The position numbers were made by a program, and so were the translations under genes. Below the pieces are notes generated by a model. The model was not told where the DNA came from. It saw nothing but the letters and a program-made list of their open reading frames with translations, and ran no database searches. A DNA stretch of 64,000 nt from an uncultured Rhizobiaceae group bacterium. Lineage in GTDB: Bacteria; Pseudomonadota; Alphaproteobacteria; Rhizobiales; Rhizobiaceae. Shown one piece after another: positions 17,326 to 26,239 of this stretch (within the stretch, counting starts at the first letter, position 1; every line of letters begins with the position of its first letter). Location of the stretch: NCBI GenBank assembly GCA_938010435.1, contig CALLUS010000002.1, positions 1 to 64,000 of the forward strand. Reading direction: 5' to 3'.

Positions 17326-17733
17326 TTAACCTCGCACACGTTTGAACACACCGCTTCCAGTGGCCAACAGCGTGCCTTCATCATCGAACACTTCACCGTT
17401 GGAATAAACCACAGATCCGCCAGCGCGGGATACTTTGCCCACAGCATAAACATGGTCTGATTTGGGTTGCGCTAAATAATTCACCGTCAGTGTTAGTGTT
17501 ATAACCTTTTGGTCAGCATCGTCTGACAAAGCTCTGCTTGCCGCAAAGCCACAGGCTGAATCCAGCAACATTGTGAAAATACCACCATGCAAAGTTCCAT
17601 GGCGGTTCGTATGCCTGTCATCCATCGTTAAATGGGTTTCGGTTCTGTCCGCAAACACATGGTTCACATAACTCAACGCGCGCTGAAGTCCTGTTTCATC
17701 ACCGATGATTTGTTCAGGCTTTTCACCACTCAT
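17326..17733 (-). CDS. PaaI-family hotdog thioesterase
   Basis: 135-residue cytosolic single-hotdog protein. The motif TLHGGIFTMLLDSACGFA carries the HGGxxxxxxD pattern of PaaI/YdiI-type acyl-CoA thioesterases, and TLTVNYLAQPKSD is the following strand. It may release CoA from dead-end acyl-CoA or finish the pathway. Its ATG overlaps the stop of the upstream acyl-CoA dehydrogenase gene (ATGA), so it is translationally coupled and belongs to the leftward catabolic operon. Confidence 0.88.
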   Translation of the reverse strand: MSGEKPEQIIGDETGLQRALSYVNHVFADRTETHLTMDDRHTNRHGTLHGGIFTMLLDSACGFAASRALSDDADQKVITLTLTVNYLAQPKSDHVYAVGKVSRAGGSVVYSNGEVFDDEGTLLATGSGVFKRVRG

Positions 17734-18854
17734 GCAGCACGGCCCAATTTGATGATTTGTTCCATGTGATGGTCCACGTCACCGAACATGTGATCGATCA
17801 TGATAATTCGTTTGGCAAAATGGCCAACCGCATATTCCCATGTCATCGCGATACCACCATGCATTTGAATGCTTTCTTCAGCGATCATGCGGCCAGAGCG
17901 GCCAATGAGGTTTTTGAGAGCGGAGATATTCCAATCGCGTTCCGGTGTGTTGAGATTTCCAGATGCATTAATGACTGCAGAACGGATTTGCTCACGCTCT
18001 GTCATCATGTCGGCCATACGATGTTGCAGCGCTTGGAACTTGCCAATCGGCACACCGAACTGCTTGCGGGTTTTGAGATAATCGAGCGTCATATCGATCG
18101 CTATTTCAATTGCGCCCAGCGCTTCGGCGGAAACAGCCAAAGTGCCTCGGGCAATCACGTCATGAATAATAGACAAACCTTGTCCTTCAGCACCAATCAA
18201 AGCGTCGGCGGAAACCGCCACATCTTTCAATGCAATTTCAGCAGCACGGTATCCATCAACAGTTGGATAACTGCGCACATGAATACCATCGGAATTTGCA
18301 GGCACGAGAAAGAGAGAAATGTGTTCCTCGTTTTGCTCATTGCCTTCGGTAACCGCCGACACGACGAGGTAATTTGCTGTGTCGCCGGAAATCACGACAG
18401 CCTTGTTGCCGTTCAGCACATAACCATCACCAGAGGTCTTGGCTGTAGTTTCAACATGGGCCAGGTCGTAACGGCTTGCAGGTTCACTGTGGGCAAATGC
18501 CAGCAAAGATTCGCCAGAAATCACGTTTTCTAAAACGGTTTTTTGTGTTTCATTGCCATATGTTAGGGCAGTTCCTGCAAGCAAATTTGCAAGGAATGGT
18601 TCAGTAACCAATCCTTTGCCCAGCTCTTCGAACACAACGGCAATGTCGAAACCAGCGCCGCCGAAACCGCCAGCGTCTTCAGAAAACAATGCACCGATCA
18701 AACCAAGCCCGGCCATCTGCGACCATGTCTCACGGGAAAAACCATCATCGGATTTCGCAGCTTCGTGGCGCGATTCCATCGGGTATTGCTCGCGTACGAA
18801 ACGTCCGGCCATATCAGCCAACATACGGCGATCATCTGTGTGATTAAAATCCAT
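17730..18854 (-). CDS. Acyl-CoA dehydrogenase (smaller partner)
   Basis: 374-residue FAD-dependent acyl-CoA dehydrogenase. The N-terminal helical domain begins MDFNHTDDRRMLADMAGRFV, a mid beta-domain follows, and the C-terminal helices hold YLKTRKQFGVPIGKFQALQH and QMHGGIAMTWEYAVGHFAKR. The Glu of TWE sits where many ACADs of the steroid and side-chain type have the base. It lies directly downstream of a second ACAD gene (9 bases). Adjacent ACAD pairs often form heterotetramers, as in steroid side-chain oxidation, so an alpha2beta2 enzyme is possible. The substrate cannot be read. Confidence 0.9.
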   Translation of the reverse strand: MDFNHTDDRRMLADMAGRFVREQYPMESRHEAAKSDDGFSRETWSQMAGLGLIGALFSEDAGGFGGAGFDIAVVFEELGKGLVTEPFLANLLAGTALTYGNETQKTVLENVISGESLLAFAHSEPASRYDLAHVETTAKTSGDGYVLNGNKAVVISGDTANYLVVSAVTEGNEQNEEHISLFLVPANSDGIHVRSYPTVDGYRAAEIALKDVAVSADALIGAEGQGLSIIHDVIARGTLAVSAEALGAIEIAIDMTLDYLKTRKQFGVPIGKFQALQHRMADMMTEREQIRSAVINASGNLNTPERDWNISALKNLIGRSGRMIAEESIQMHGGIAMTWEYAVGHFAKRIIMIDHMFGDVDHHMEQIIKLGRAA

Positions 18855-18863
18855 TATGCGCCC

Positions 18864-20060
18864 CTATAAACCCATCATCATTTTGGAAATGATGTTGCGT
18901 TGCACTTCGTTTGATCCGCCATAAATGCTTGTTTTGCGGTGGTTGAAATAGTCGACTGCAATCGGATTCGCATAATCCGGCCCAATCGGTTCTTCATTAT
19001 AACCTGCGTCCAGTGCTTCTGACACAAACGGCATGGCGTATGGGCCAAGGGCTCGGCGTGTGAGGTCGTTGATGCTTTGACGAATTTCCGTGCCTTTGAT
19101 TTTCAGCATCGATGTTTCCGGTCCGGGAGGCGCACCATCATCTGCTGCTTGGGTGACTCGCAGATTGCTTGTACGCATGGCAGAAAGATCCACTTCGATT
19201 TCGGCCAGACGGGACGCAAAGAATGGATCATCCAGTAACGGTTTGCCGTCTTTCATTTGGTCTTTTGCAATATGTTTCAAATGCTCAAGGCCAGACAGTG
19301 CAGCGCCCACACCTGCAATGCCGGAACGTTCGTGGACGAGTAAATATTTCGCGTAAGTCCAACCTTTGTTTTCTTCGCCAACAAGGTTCTCCGCAGGCAC
19401 CCGCACATCTGTGAACCAAACTTCGTTCACTTCGTGCGTTCCCTCCAGCAAGATTATCGGGCGCACTTCAACGCCGGGTGTGTCCATATCCACCAGAATG
19501 AAGGATATGCCTTCTTGTTGTTTGCCTTCTTTTGATGTGCGCACAAGACAGAAAATCATGTTGGCGTGCTGGCCTAGTGTCGTCCAAGTTTTCTGACCGT
19601 TCAAAATGTAATGGTCGCCATCACGTTCGGCAGACATTTTGAGCGAAGCCAGATCGGAACCCGCGCCCGGTTCGGAATATCCCTGACACCACCAATCGTC
19701 GCCATTTGCGATGCGTGGGAGATAATGGCTTTGCTGTTCAGGTGAGCCGAATGCCATCAGTACAGGTGCCAACATATTCAACCCAAATGGCACAAGACGT
19801 GGGCCGTTGGCTGCGGTCATTTCTTCATCAAAAATGGTGCGCTCAATCGCGTTCCAACCCTTGCCACCGAACTGTTCTGGCCAATGTCCTGTTAAATAGC
19901 CGGCTTCATTCAAGATGCTGTGCCATTCTTCCATGTCAGATTTGGTCAGGCGTTTGTGGTCGCGCGTTTTGTCCGCCAAGCGTTGTGGCAATTTCGCGGC
20001 CATAAATTCACGGATTTCGGCCTGAAAGGCCTGTTCACTGTCGGTGTAATTCAAATCCAT
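18864..20060 (-). CDS. Acyl-CoA dehydrogenase (larger partner)
   Basis: 398-residue acyl-CoA dehydrogenase. It begins MDLNYTDSEQAFQAEIREFM. Flavin/substrate motifs include CQGYSEPGAGSDLASLKMSA, YILNGQKTWTTLGQHANMIF and FTDVRVPAENLVGEENKGW. The C-terminus HRKTSIYGGSNEVQRNIISK is the usual ACAD end. It resembles FadE-type enzymes for bulky or branched acyl-CoA. It is followed closely by the shorter ACAD gene and is in the same operon as MaoC, SDRs and the APH-like kinase. Confidence 0.92.
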   Translation of the reverse strand: MDLNYTDSEQAFQAEIREFMAAKLPQRLADKTRDHKRLTKSDMEEWHSILNEAGYLTGHWPEQFGGKGWNAIERTIFDEEMTAANGPRLVPFGLNMLAPVLMAFGSPEQQSHYLPRIANGDDWWCQGYSEPGAGSDLASLKMSAERDGDHYILNGQKTWTTLGQHANMIFCLVRTSKEGKQQEGISFILVDMDTPGVEVRPIILLEGTHEVNEVWFTDVRVPAENLVGEENKGWTYAKYLLVHERSGIAGVGAALSGLEHLKHIAKDQMKDGKPLLDDPFFASRLAEIEVDLSAMRTSNLRVTQAADDGAPPGPETSMLKIKGTEIRQSINDLTRRALGPYAMPFVSEALDAGYNEEPIGPDYANPIAVDYFNHRKTSIYGGSNEVQRNIISKMMMGL

Positions 20061-20084
20061 TTCATATCTCCTCTTATCCGCATG

Positions 20085-20876
20085 CTACATCGCGGATGTG
20101 CCGCCATCCAAAGCGACGGCTTGTCCTGTCATGAATGAATTGCGGGGGTCGCAAATCCACAACATAGACCGTGTGATTTCTTCCGGTTCTGCCAAACGGC
20201 GCATGGGGACGCCACGCGTCAAAAAGTCTTCGGCTTCCTTAGCGCCATTGCTTCCAGCCAATAGCCCGTCTTCCACCATGGGGGTACGGGCAAAGGCGGG
20301 GCAGATCGCATTCACGCGAATGCCGCGACGGGCATATTCCAATGCAGCTGACTTCGTGAGACCCACTACACCAAACTTCGCTGCTGCGTACATGCCAAGG
20401 GTTGGTGCGCCACCTAAGCCTGCCAATGATGCTACGTTCAATATGCTAGATGTGCGGTTGTGAGTTTTGAACCCCTCTTCCATCAGCGGAATTTGGTGTT
20501 TCATGCCGTAGAAAACGCCCATCAAATCGACTTGAACGGTCATTTCAGCCTGTTTGGAATTCACTTGGGCCGTTTTTGCCGGGTCGTGGCCAATGCCCGC
20601 ATTGTTGATGGCAATGTCTAAACGGCCAAATGTACTTTGAGCCAGTTCGGCAGTTTCCTTGCAATGAGCTTCGTCCGCCACACTGCCTGCCAAAGTGGCG
20701 ACTTCCGCGCCTTTGGCTTTCAAGTTTTCGGCGAGTTCATTCAAGCCTGCCGCGTTGTAATCGGACAGCACAAGATTTGTGCCTTGTTCGGCAAAGAGTT
20801 CGGAAACAGATCGGCCAAACCCACCAGCTGCGCCAGTGATCAAAACCGTTTGACCGTCGAAGATTTTTTCACTCAT
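20085..20876 (-). CDS. SDR family oxidoreductase (catabolic operon)
   Basis: 263-residue classical SDR. The cofactor motif LITGAAGGFGRSV starts at residue 13. NNAGIGHD follows, then the catalytic Ser in ILNVASLAG and YAAAKFGVVGL (YxxxK), and the C-terminus FMTGQAVALDGGTSAM. Asp after the second strand (LVLSDYN) suggests NAD rather than NADP. It may be a 3- or 4-hydroxyacyl-CoA or alcohol dehydrogenase of the pathway. It lies 6 bases from the preceding kinase-like gene. Confidence 0.88.
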   Translation of the reverse strand: MSEKIFDGQTVLITGAAGGFGRSVSELFAEQGTNLVLSDYNAAGLNELAENLKAKGAEVATLAGSVADEAHCKETAELAQSTFGRLDIAINNAGIGHDPAKTAQVNSKQAEMTVQVDLMGVFYGMKHQIPLMEEGFKTHNRTSSILNVASLAGLGGAPTLGMYAAAKFGVVGLTKSAALEYARRGIRVNAICPAFARTPMVEDGLLAGSNGAKEAEDFLTRGVPMRRLAEPEEITRSMLWICDPRNSFMTGQAVALDGGTSAM

Positions 20877-20882
20877 CGGCTG

Positions 20883-21935
20883 TTATCTTCCTTTGATTTC
20901 TTGCTTGGCTGCTGCCGCCAACATGGGAATGGCCATACCCATTTGCTTGGCTTTTTCTGGATTGGACGCATTGCCGTCCAATGCGCGTCGGTACACGCCC
21001 TGCAAAATTGCGAGGAACCGGAACAGGTTGTAGGCGATGTAAAACGACCAGTTCGGAATTTCGCTGATGCCACGGCGCTCGCAATAGGCTTTCACATATT
21101 CTTCTTCGGTAGGCAGACCGATACTGTGACGATCAATTCCGGCCAAACCACGCGAGCCGCCACCATTGGGCAAACGCCAGTTCATACACTGATAAGACAG
21201 GTCTCCCATAGGATGACCCAATGTGGATAATTCCCAATCCAGCACTCCAATGACTTCATCACGATCAGGCGCGAAAATCATATTGTCGAGACGGTAGTCG
21301 CCGTGAACGATGGTCAATTGCCCATCGTCGTCGGGCATGTTGTTTTCCAACCAAGCGATCACGTCATGGACATCTTCATTGCGCTCAATTTCAGAGGCCC
21401 GATATTGTTTGGCCCAACGATCGGTTTGCCGCGCGAAATAGTTTCCCGGCTTACCAAACGTCTCCAAGCCCTGCTTGATCGGATCAACGTCATGGAGAGC
21501 CGCAAGTGTTTCGTTCATCGCATCATAGATACGACTGCGCGCCACATTGCCTTCGGCACCTTCGCCCAATTCTTTAATTGTGGGGTTCCAGAAAATGCGT
21601 CCTTCCAAAAACTCCATGACAAAAAACATACGGCCAATGGGCGAAGCATCCCCCTCTTCAGACAACACCAACATTTTTGGAACGGGCACATTTGTGTCTT
21701 GCAGCGCACTCATAACGCGGAACTCACGGTCAACGGCATGAGCGGATTTTAGCAATTCTCCCGGGGGTTTAGCCCGCAAAACATACGATCCTGATTCAGC
21801 TTCAACCTTATAAGTCGGGTTGGATTGACCATCCCCGAACTTACTCAATTTTTGGAAACCGCCGAACCCGCCAACATTCTCCTCCAACCAGGGAATGAGA
21901 AGCGCTTCATCCAATGCATTTGCGTCAGCCACCAT
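20883..21935 (-). CDS. APH-like phosphotransferase (ACAD10/11- or LvaA-type kinase)
   Basis: 350-residue aminoglycoside-phosphotransferase-fold kinase. It has GFGGFQKLSKFGDGQSNPTY near residue 23 for nucleotide, YVLRAKPPGELL (the Lys55-like position), the catalytic loop HGDYRLDN at 211-218 (Asp213, Asn218) and the metal motif DWE at 233-235. This subgroup matches the kinase half of mammalian ACAD10/ACAD11 and LvaA of levulinate catabolism, known to phosphorylate 4-hydroxyacyl-CoA before elimination by the dehydrogenase partner. An ACAD11-type dehydrogenase is encoded nearby at 24987. It overlaps the upstream SDR stop by one base. Confidence 0.87.
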   Translation of the reverse strand: MVADANALDEALLIPWLEENVGGFGGFQKLSKFGDGQSNPTYKVEAESGSYVLRAKPPGELLKSAHAVDREFRVMSALQDTNVPVPKMLVLSEEGDASPIGRMFFVMEFLEGRIFWNPTIKELGEGAEGNVARSRIYDAMNETLAALHDVDPIKQGLETFGKPGNYFARQTDRWAKQYRASEIERNEDVHDVIAWLENNMPDDDGQLTIVHGDYRLDNMIFAPDRDEVIGVLDWELSTLGHPMGDLSYQCMNWRLPNGGGSRGLAGIDRHSIGLPTEEEYVKAYCERRGISEIPNWSFYIAYNLFRFLAILQGVYRRALDGNASNPEKAKQMGMAIPMLAAAAKQEIKGR

Positions 21936-22840
21936 CAGCCTGCCAAAGCTTTCTGAACCATTTTCATCACATGGTCATTGCCCTGAAGGTGCTCCACGGC
22001 GCCGTTCATATCTGTCATGGCATCCCAGTTTTTGGCAATCATTTCTGCAGTGCGATCTTCCTCTTTGAGGTAAACGCCTTCGGCTTCCATCAATTTGGCA
22101 ACGGTGTATCCGCCAGCGCCAGCCAGTAAAATATTGCGGCTGCCTGCAGCATTAGAAGCAAGATAGATGACGGCTGGTGTTACCCATTTCGGGTCCAACA
22201 AGGCCAGTGCATCGGACGGAATAACATCTTCTGTCATGCGTGTTGCGGCGGTTGGCGAGATGCAATTCACATGGATGTTGTTTTTTGCACCCTCAATGTG
22301 AAGCGTGTTCATCAGACCCCAAACGCCCGTTTTTGCAGCGCCGTAATTGGCCTGACCAAAATTGCCATAAATGCCAGATGTGGACGTGGTCATGACGATG
22401 CGACCGTAATTCTGCGCCTTCATATGGTTCCAAACAGCCATAGAGCAGTTGGCTGAACCATTCAGATGCACATCGACCACGGCATCCCATTCTTCGCCCG
22501 TCATTTTGCCAAATGATTTATCGCGCAAAATGCCAGCATTATTCACGAGAACATCAATGTGCCCCCATTCGTCCATAGCTTGCTCCACCATGGCAGCAAC
22601 TTGCGTTCGATCCGCAACGTTTGCGCCATTGGCGATTGCTTCGCCGCCAGCCTCTGTGATCTCCGCCACAACAGCTTCAGCGGCTTGTGACGATCCACCT
22701 GTTCCGTCCCTTGCACCGCCAAAGTCATTGACCATCACGCAAGCCCCTCGCCTTGCAAATTCCAATGCGTGTGCTTTTCCAAGCCCGTTACCAGCGCCCG
22801 TCACAATAACGGCCTGGTTTTCAAAATTGATTTCGCTCAA
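21935..22840 (-). CDS. SDR, MFE-2/HSD17B4-type 3-hydroxyacyl-CoA dehydrogenase
   Basis: 301 residues from a TTG start. The sequence GAGNGLGKAHALEFARRG with VMVNDFGGARDGTGG is the N-terminal pattern of the (3R)-hydroxyacyl-CoA dehydrogenase domain of peroxisomal multifunctional enzyme 2. NNAGILRD, TTSTSGIYGN and YGAAKTGVWGL (YxxxK) follow. The start was chosen because AGAAGGAA lies 7 bases before this TTG, which overlaps the MaoC stop (TTGA). A longer GTG start at 22879 would lie inside maoC without a ribosome site. Expected NAD-dependent oxidation of 3-hydroxyacyl-CoA. Confidence 0.87.
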   Translation of the reverse strand: MSEINFENQAVIVTGAGNGLGKAHALEFARRGACVMVNDFGGARDGTGGSSQAAEAVVAEITEAGGEAIANGANVADRTQVAAMVEQAMDEWGHIDVLVNNAGILRDKSFGKMTGEEWDAVVDVHLNGSANCSMAVWNHMKAQNYGRIVMTTSTSGIYGNFGQANYGAAKTGVWGLMNTLHIEGAKNNIHVNCISPTAATRMTEDVIPSDALALLDPKWVTPAVIYLASNAAGSRNILLAGAGGYTVAKLMEAEGVYLKEEDRTAEMIAKNWDAMTDMNGAVEHLQGNDHVMKMVQKALAG

Positions 22841-23319
22841 GTGTTCATTCCTTCTTTGAGAACAGTATAGCCCAGCCACTCGGCAGTTAGTGCTGGACGA
22901 CTTTCCCCCTCAATTTCGATTGTTACACCACGGGTGGTGAGAATGTTGGTCGGTGTTTTTTCATCCACAGCCCGCGTGATGAATTTGGCGCGGACACGTG
23001 CTCCTTCCTTCACGGGCGATGTAAACCGCACCTTGTTAAATCCGTAGTTGATGGCCATTTCTGTGCCTTCAATCCCGCTCTCAGTATCATAACTCATGGC
23101 CGACAGCATAGAGATCGACAAAAACCCATGGGCAATTGTTCCACCAAAGGGTGTGTTGGTCGCCTTTTCTTGATCCACATGGATAAATTGCCAGTCTTCA
23201 GTGACATCAGCAAACGCATCGATGCGGCTTTGGTCGAGCGTGAACCAGCGCGAATAGCGCGGCTCTCCACCGACTTGCGCTTTCAGTTCTTCTAGTGAAA
23301 TGGTTGGCCGTTCAGTCAT
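22837..23319 (-). CDS. MaoC family (R)-specific enoyl-CoA hydratase
   Basis: 160-residue hotdog hydratase. The hydratase-2 signature is visible as EDWQFIHVDQEKATNTPFGG followed by TIAHGFLSISML, with the Asp/His catalytic pair region. It would hydrate trans-2-enoyl-CoA to 3-hydroxyacyl-CoA. The downstream SDR overlaps it by TTGA, so the two form a split MFE-2-like unit. No crotonase-type hydratase is in the operon, so this is probably the pathway hydratase. Confidence 0.9.
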   Translation of the reverse strand: MTERPTISLEELKAQVGGEPRYSRWFTLDQSRIDAFADVTEDWQFIHVDQEKATNTPFGGTIAHGFLSISMLSAMSYDTESGIEGTEMAINYGFNKVRFTSPVKEGARVRAKFITRAVDEKTPTNILTTRGVTIEIEGESRPALTAEWLGYTVLKEGMNT

Positions 23320-23331
23320 CTTGTTTCTTCC

Positions 23332-24156
23332 TCATCCCATATCCGGAAACAGTTCAGCGTCCCCTGTAGACACAGTGTATCCCCCATCCAATGGCAAAAC
23401 TGTGCCGGTGACGTAAGACCCGCCATAACCGCACAAGAACAGTGTGGCCGCAGCAATATCTTCAGCGCGACCTATCCGCCCCATGGGGTTCATAGCACCC
23501 GTATTGGCGGCACCTTCTTCTGAGGCGGTTGCAAACGCTGTCATTTTGCTGGGAAACGGACCCGGCGCAAATGCATTCACTGTGATGCGACGCTTGGTGA
23601 ATTCATTGGCCAGAATTTTGGTCAAGTGAATCACCGCTGCTTTGGACACCGAATAGGAATAGGCCCCATCAGCGATCGGAACGATCCCCATAACCGACGC
23701 TGTGTTGATCACGCGAGACGGGTCATCATCAGTTGCTGCATTTTCCAACAATGGGGTCAGATCGCGGGTTAATTCGAATATGGACGTGACATTCACGTTC
23801 ATGATCTTATCCCATGCCTTGCGCGGGAAGGTTTCAAACCCCTCTCCCCAAGTGGCTCCAGCATTGTTAGCCAAAATGTGAAGTTTGTCGGTTCTTGACT
23901 GCACTTGCCCGACCAAACCAGCCAAACCCTCTTCCGAAGATAAATCGCCAGCGAACCCCACAGCACTGCCTGCTGCATCCAGAGCGTTCAGCCGAGCTGC
24001 AACGGCTTCACAGGCTTCGCCCTTGCGTGACGCGATCATCACGGTTGCCCCCGCACGCACCATAGATTCGGCCATCATACGGCCGATGCCCGTTGCGCCA
24101 CCCGTTACCAACGCTGTTTTGCCTTCTAATGAAAATAGAGAGTTCAAATATGTCAT
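23332..24156 (-). CDS. SDR family oxidoreductase, first gene of operon
   Basis: 274-residue SDR. The start at MTYLNSLFSLEGKTALVTGG (24156) is preferred; the frame stays open far upstream but would run through the TetR operator and into tetR. TGGATGIG binds the cofactor; NNAGATWGEGFE, VINTASVMG and YSYSVSKAAVIHL (Tyr-Ser-Val-Ser-Lys) are the core; the C-terminus is VTGTVLPLDGGYTVSTG. The substrate is unknown. It is the promoter-proximal gene of the leftward catabolic operon and its promoter overlaps the 24218-24237 palindrome. Confidence 0.88.
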   Translation of the reverse strand: MTYLNSLFSLEGKTALVTGGATGIGRMMAESMVRAGATVMIASRKGEACEAVAARLNALDAAGSAVGFAGDLSSEEGLAGLVGQVQSRTDKLHILANNAGATWGEGFETFPRKAWDKIMNVNVTSIFELTRDLTPLLENAATDDDPSRVINTASVMGIVPIADGAYSYSVSKAAVIHLTKILANEFTKRRITVNAFAPGPFPSKMTAFATASEEGAANTGAMNPMGRIGRAEDIAAATLFLCGYGGSYVTGTVLPLDGGYTVSTGDAELFPDMG

Positions 24157-24193
24157 AGTGACCAATTGCAATTCCGCTTGTGTGTTAATCAGC

Positions 24194-24237
24194 CTAATCA
24201 TCGTTTGCGCCGTTGACAACATACTCGGTAGTATGTT
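24194..24237. promoter_or_regulatory. TetR operator in divergent promoter
   Basis: A 20-bp perfect inverted repeat, AACATACT-CGGT-AGTATGTT (24218-24237), lies between the leftward SDR operon and tetR. Leftward, TTGTCA (about 24213-24218) and TAGGCT (about 24190-24195) are 17 bp apart, so the operator abuts or overlaps the -35. Rightward, TTGACA begins at 24213. A repressor bound here could block both directions. Confidence 0.8.
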
Positions 24238-24277
24238 CCTCTTTTCTCCAAGAGAACTGTGGGAAACTTGGGTGTAG

Positions 24278-24994
24278 ATGTCAGTTGCTACGGAGAGTTT
24301 GGGCTTGGACGAGATGTTTGGAGAGCGTTCCTCCCCAAGCAAATCCAATTCCGACTCACGACGCGACATTCTTGTGACGGCTGCAAATTGTTTCCGCGAA
24401 AACGGCTTTTCAGCCACCAGCATTGACGACGTGGCCCATGCTTTGAGAGCCACCAAAGGCAGAATCTACCATCACTTCCGTTCCAAAACGGACCTGTTTT
24501 TTGCGGTTTACAGAATGGGTATGGAAATCAACTTCCGGGCAACAGAACCTCACACTAGAGGAGACGCCCCTGCATTGTTGAAACTGGCCAGAATGTCGGT
24601 GGCACACTCCATTGCGTTGATGCGAGAACAGAGCTTTCAGCGCGTTTTGGCACAGGGCGTAGCATTGCACCAACAGGGCTCAACAACAGCCGCACAACGC
24701 GAAACGTTGAGTGAGTTGATTGATATTCGCAACAGCTACGAAGCGTTGTTCCGGAAAGCAATTGAAGCCGCTGCCCAACAACACAAAATCAAATTGAGCG
24801 ATCCTTCTATCGCGTCAAAGAGCTTTCTGGCCGTATTGAACAGCACGGTGTTTTGGTATTCGCCTCGCGAAGACAATCCCCATGCTGAACAATTGGCGAT
24901 TGCACGAGAATTAGTCACCTACGCTTTGCGTGGAATAGGTGCAGATATGCCCGATGAGGCACTAACTTTTATGGAGCAAAGTAACGATGAGTGA
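24278..24994 (+). CDS. TetR family transcriptional regulator
   Basis: 238-residue one-component regulator. The HTH lies at about 28-72: RDILVTAANCFRENGFSAT, then SIDDVAHALRATKGRIYHHF, the classic TetR helix 2-3 and GxxYxHF pattern. The remaining helical domain would bind a ligand, likely an acyl-CoA. It is divergent from the SDR-led catabolic operon across a 20-bp palindrome and overlaps the following acyl-CoA dehydrogenase gene by 8 bases. It probably represses both directions until substrate CoA esters appear. The ATG at 24278 has no strong ribosome site; ATG at 24314 is an alternative. Confidence 0.9.
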   Translation: MSVATESLGLDEMFGERSSPSKSNSDSRRDILVTAANCFRENGFSATSIDDVAHALRATKGRIYHHFRSKTDLFFAVYRMGMEINFRATEPHTRGDAPALLKLARMSVAHSIALMREQSFQRVLAQGVALHQQGSTTAAQRETLSELIDIRNSYEALFRKAIEAAAQQHKIKLSDPSIASKSFLAVLNSTVFWYSPREDNPHAEQLAIARELVTYALRGIGADMPDEALTFMEQSNDE

Positions 24995-26234
24995 TGCAGT
25001 CATGGACCTTGGAGTTTCGCCACGCGTAGCCGAATTGCGCGACAAAGTCGCTGATATGATCCGCGAGCACGTTTTGCCCGTTGATGAAGAATATCTGGAA
25101 GAAGTGGGCAAAGGCGACCGCTGGACACTAACACCACGGATGGTCGAAATTCTCGATGCCCTTAAAACCGAAGCCAAAAAACGTGGCCTCTGGAATTTTT
25201 GGTTGACCGATTCTGATCGTGGTTACGGTTTGACCACTGTTGAATACGCCTATTTGGCTGAAGAAATGGGTAAAGCGCATTTGGGCGCAGAAACATTCAA
25301 CTGTTCGGCCCCAGACACTGGCAATATGGAAGTATTTGAACGTTACGGTACCGAAGAGATGAAGGAAAAATGGTTGAAGCCATTGCTCGAAGGCGAAATT
25401 CGGTCAGCTTATGCCATGACCGAACCTGATGTGGCCTCATCTGATGCAACAAACATCAACATGTCTTGCGTCAAAGATGGAGACGAATGGGTTCTTAACG
25501 GCGAAAAACACTGGATTTCCGGTGCCGGCGATCCGCGCTGCAAAGTTTACATCGTCATGGTGAGAACCGGCGGCGATGATGTGCCCCGTCATCAACAACA
25601 CTCCATGATTGTTGTTCCGGCAGACGCAGAAGGCATTGAAATTCTGCGTCCTATGCAAGTGTTCTCCATGGATGATGCGCCCCACGGCCACATGCACATG
25701 CGCTTCACCAATGTGCGCGTGCCTGCCGATGCGATCTTGTTGGGTGAAGGTCGCGGCTTTGAAATTGCACAAGGCCGGCTTGGCCCTGGCCGCATTCACC
25801 ATTGTATGCGCGCTATCGGGCAAGCAGAACTTGCCCTTGAACTGATGTGCAAACGCTCAGTGCAGCGTGAAGCTTTCGGCAAACCTTTGGCCCAACTGGG
25901 CGGCAATTTCGACATTATGGCTGACGCCCGTATGAATATCGAACAAGCGCGTTTGCTTTGTTTAAAAGCGGCTTGGATGATGGACCAAGGCGATGCCCGT
26001 GCGGCGGCCCCCTACATTTCGCAAATCAAAGTGGTTGCTCCATTGGTCGCATTGCAGGTGACCGATGATGCGATGCAAATGCATGGTGGTGTGGGCATAT
26101 CCCAAGACACACCTTTGGCCCGCCAATGGATGCATCTGCGCACACTGCGATTTGCCGATGGCCCAGATGCAGTGCACCGCCGCCAAATTGCGCGCAATGA
26201 GTTGAAAAAATACACACAACAGAAGATGGGTTAA
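24987..26234 (+). CDS. Acyl-CoA dehydrogenase, ACAD10/11-like
   Basis: 415-residue acyl-CoA dehydrogenase. Motifs are YAMTEPDVASSDATNINMSC, WVLNGEKHWISGAGDPRCK, FTNVRVPADAILLGEGRGF and QMHGGVGISQDTPLARQWMH. The C-terminal LRFADGPDAVHRRQIARNEL is the ending of ACAD10/11 and LvaC-like dehydrogenases. In that family the enzyme works on a 4-phospho-hydroxyacyl-CoA made by an APH-fold kinase; such a kinase is encoded at 20883-21935 under the same putative TetR operator. It is co-transcribed with tetR (8-base overlap) and followed 5 bases later by an MDR gene. Confidence 0.92.
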   Translation: MSDAVMDLGVSPRVAELRDKVADMIREHVLPVDEEYLEEVGKGDRWTLTPRMVEILDALKTEAKKRGLWNFWLTDSDRGYGLTTVEYAYLAEEMGKAHLGAETFNCSAPDTGNMEVFERYGTEEMKEKWLKPLLEGEIRSAYAMTEPDVASSDATNINMSCVKDGDEWVLNGEKHWISGAGDPRCKVYIVMVRTGGDDVPRHQQHSMIVVPADAEGIEILRPMQVFSMDDAPHGHMHMRFTNVRVPADAILLGEGRGFEIAQGRLGPGRIHHCMRAIGQAELALELMCKRSVQREAFGKPLAQLGGNFDIMADARMNIEQARLLCLKAAWMMDQGDARAAAPYISQIKVVAPLVALQVTDDAMQMHGGVGISQDTPLARQWMHLRTLRFADGPDAVHRRQIARNELKKYTQQKMG

Positions 26235-26239
26235 TCCTG

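Noticed and set aside
24157-24456. 100-codon N-terminal extension of the SDR before the TetR operator
   Set aside because: It crosses the operator and the tetR coding sequence on the other strand; the SDR fold begins at 24156.
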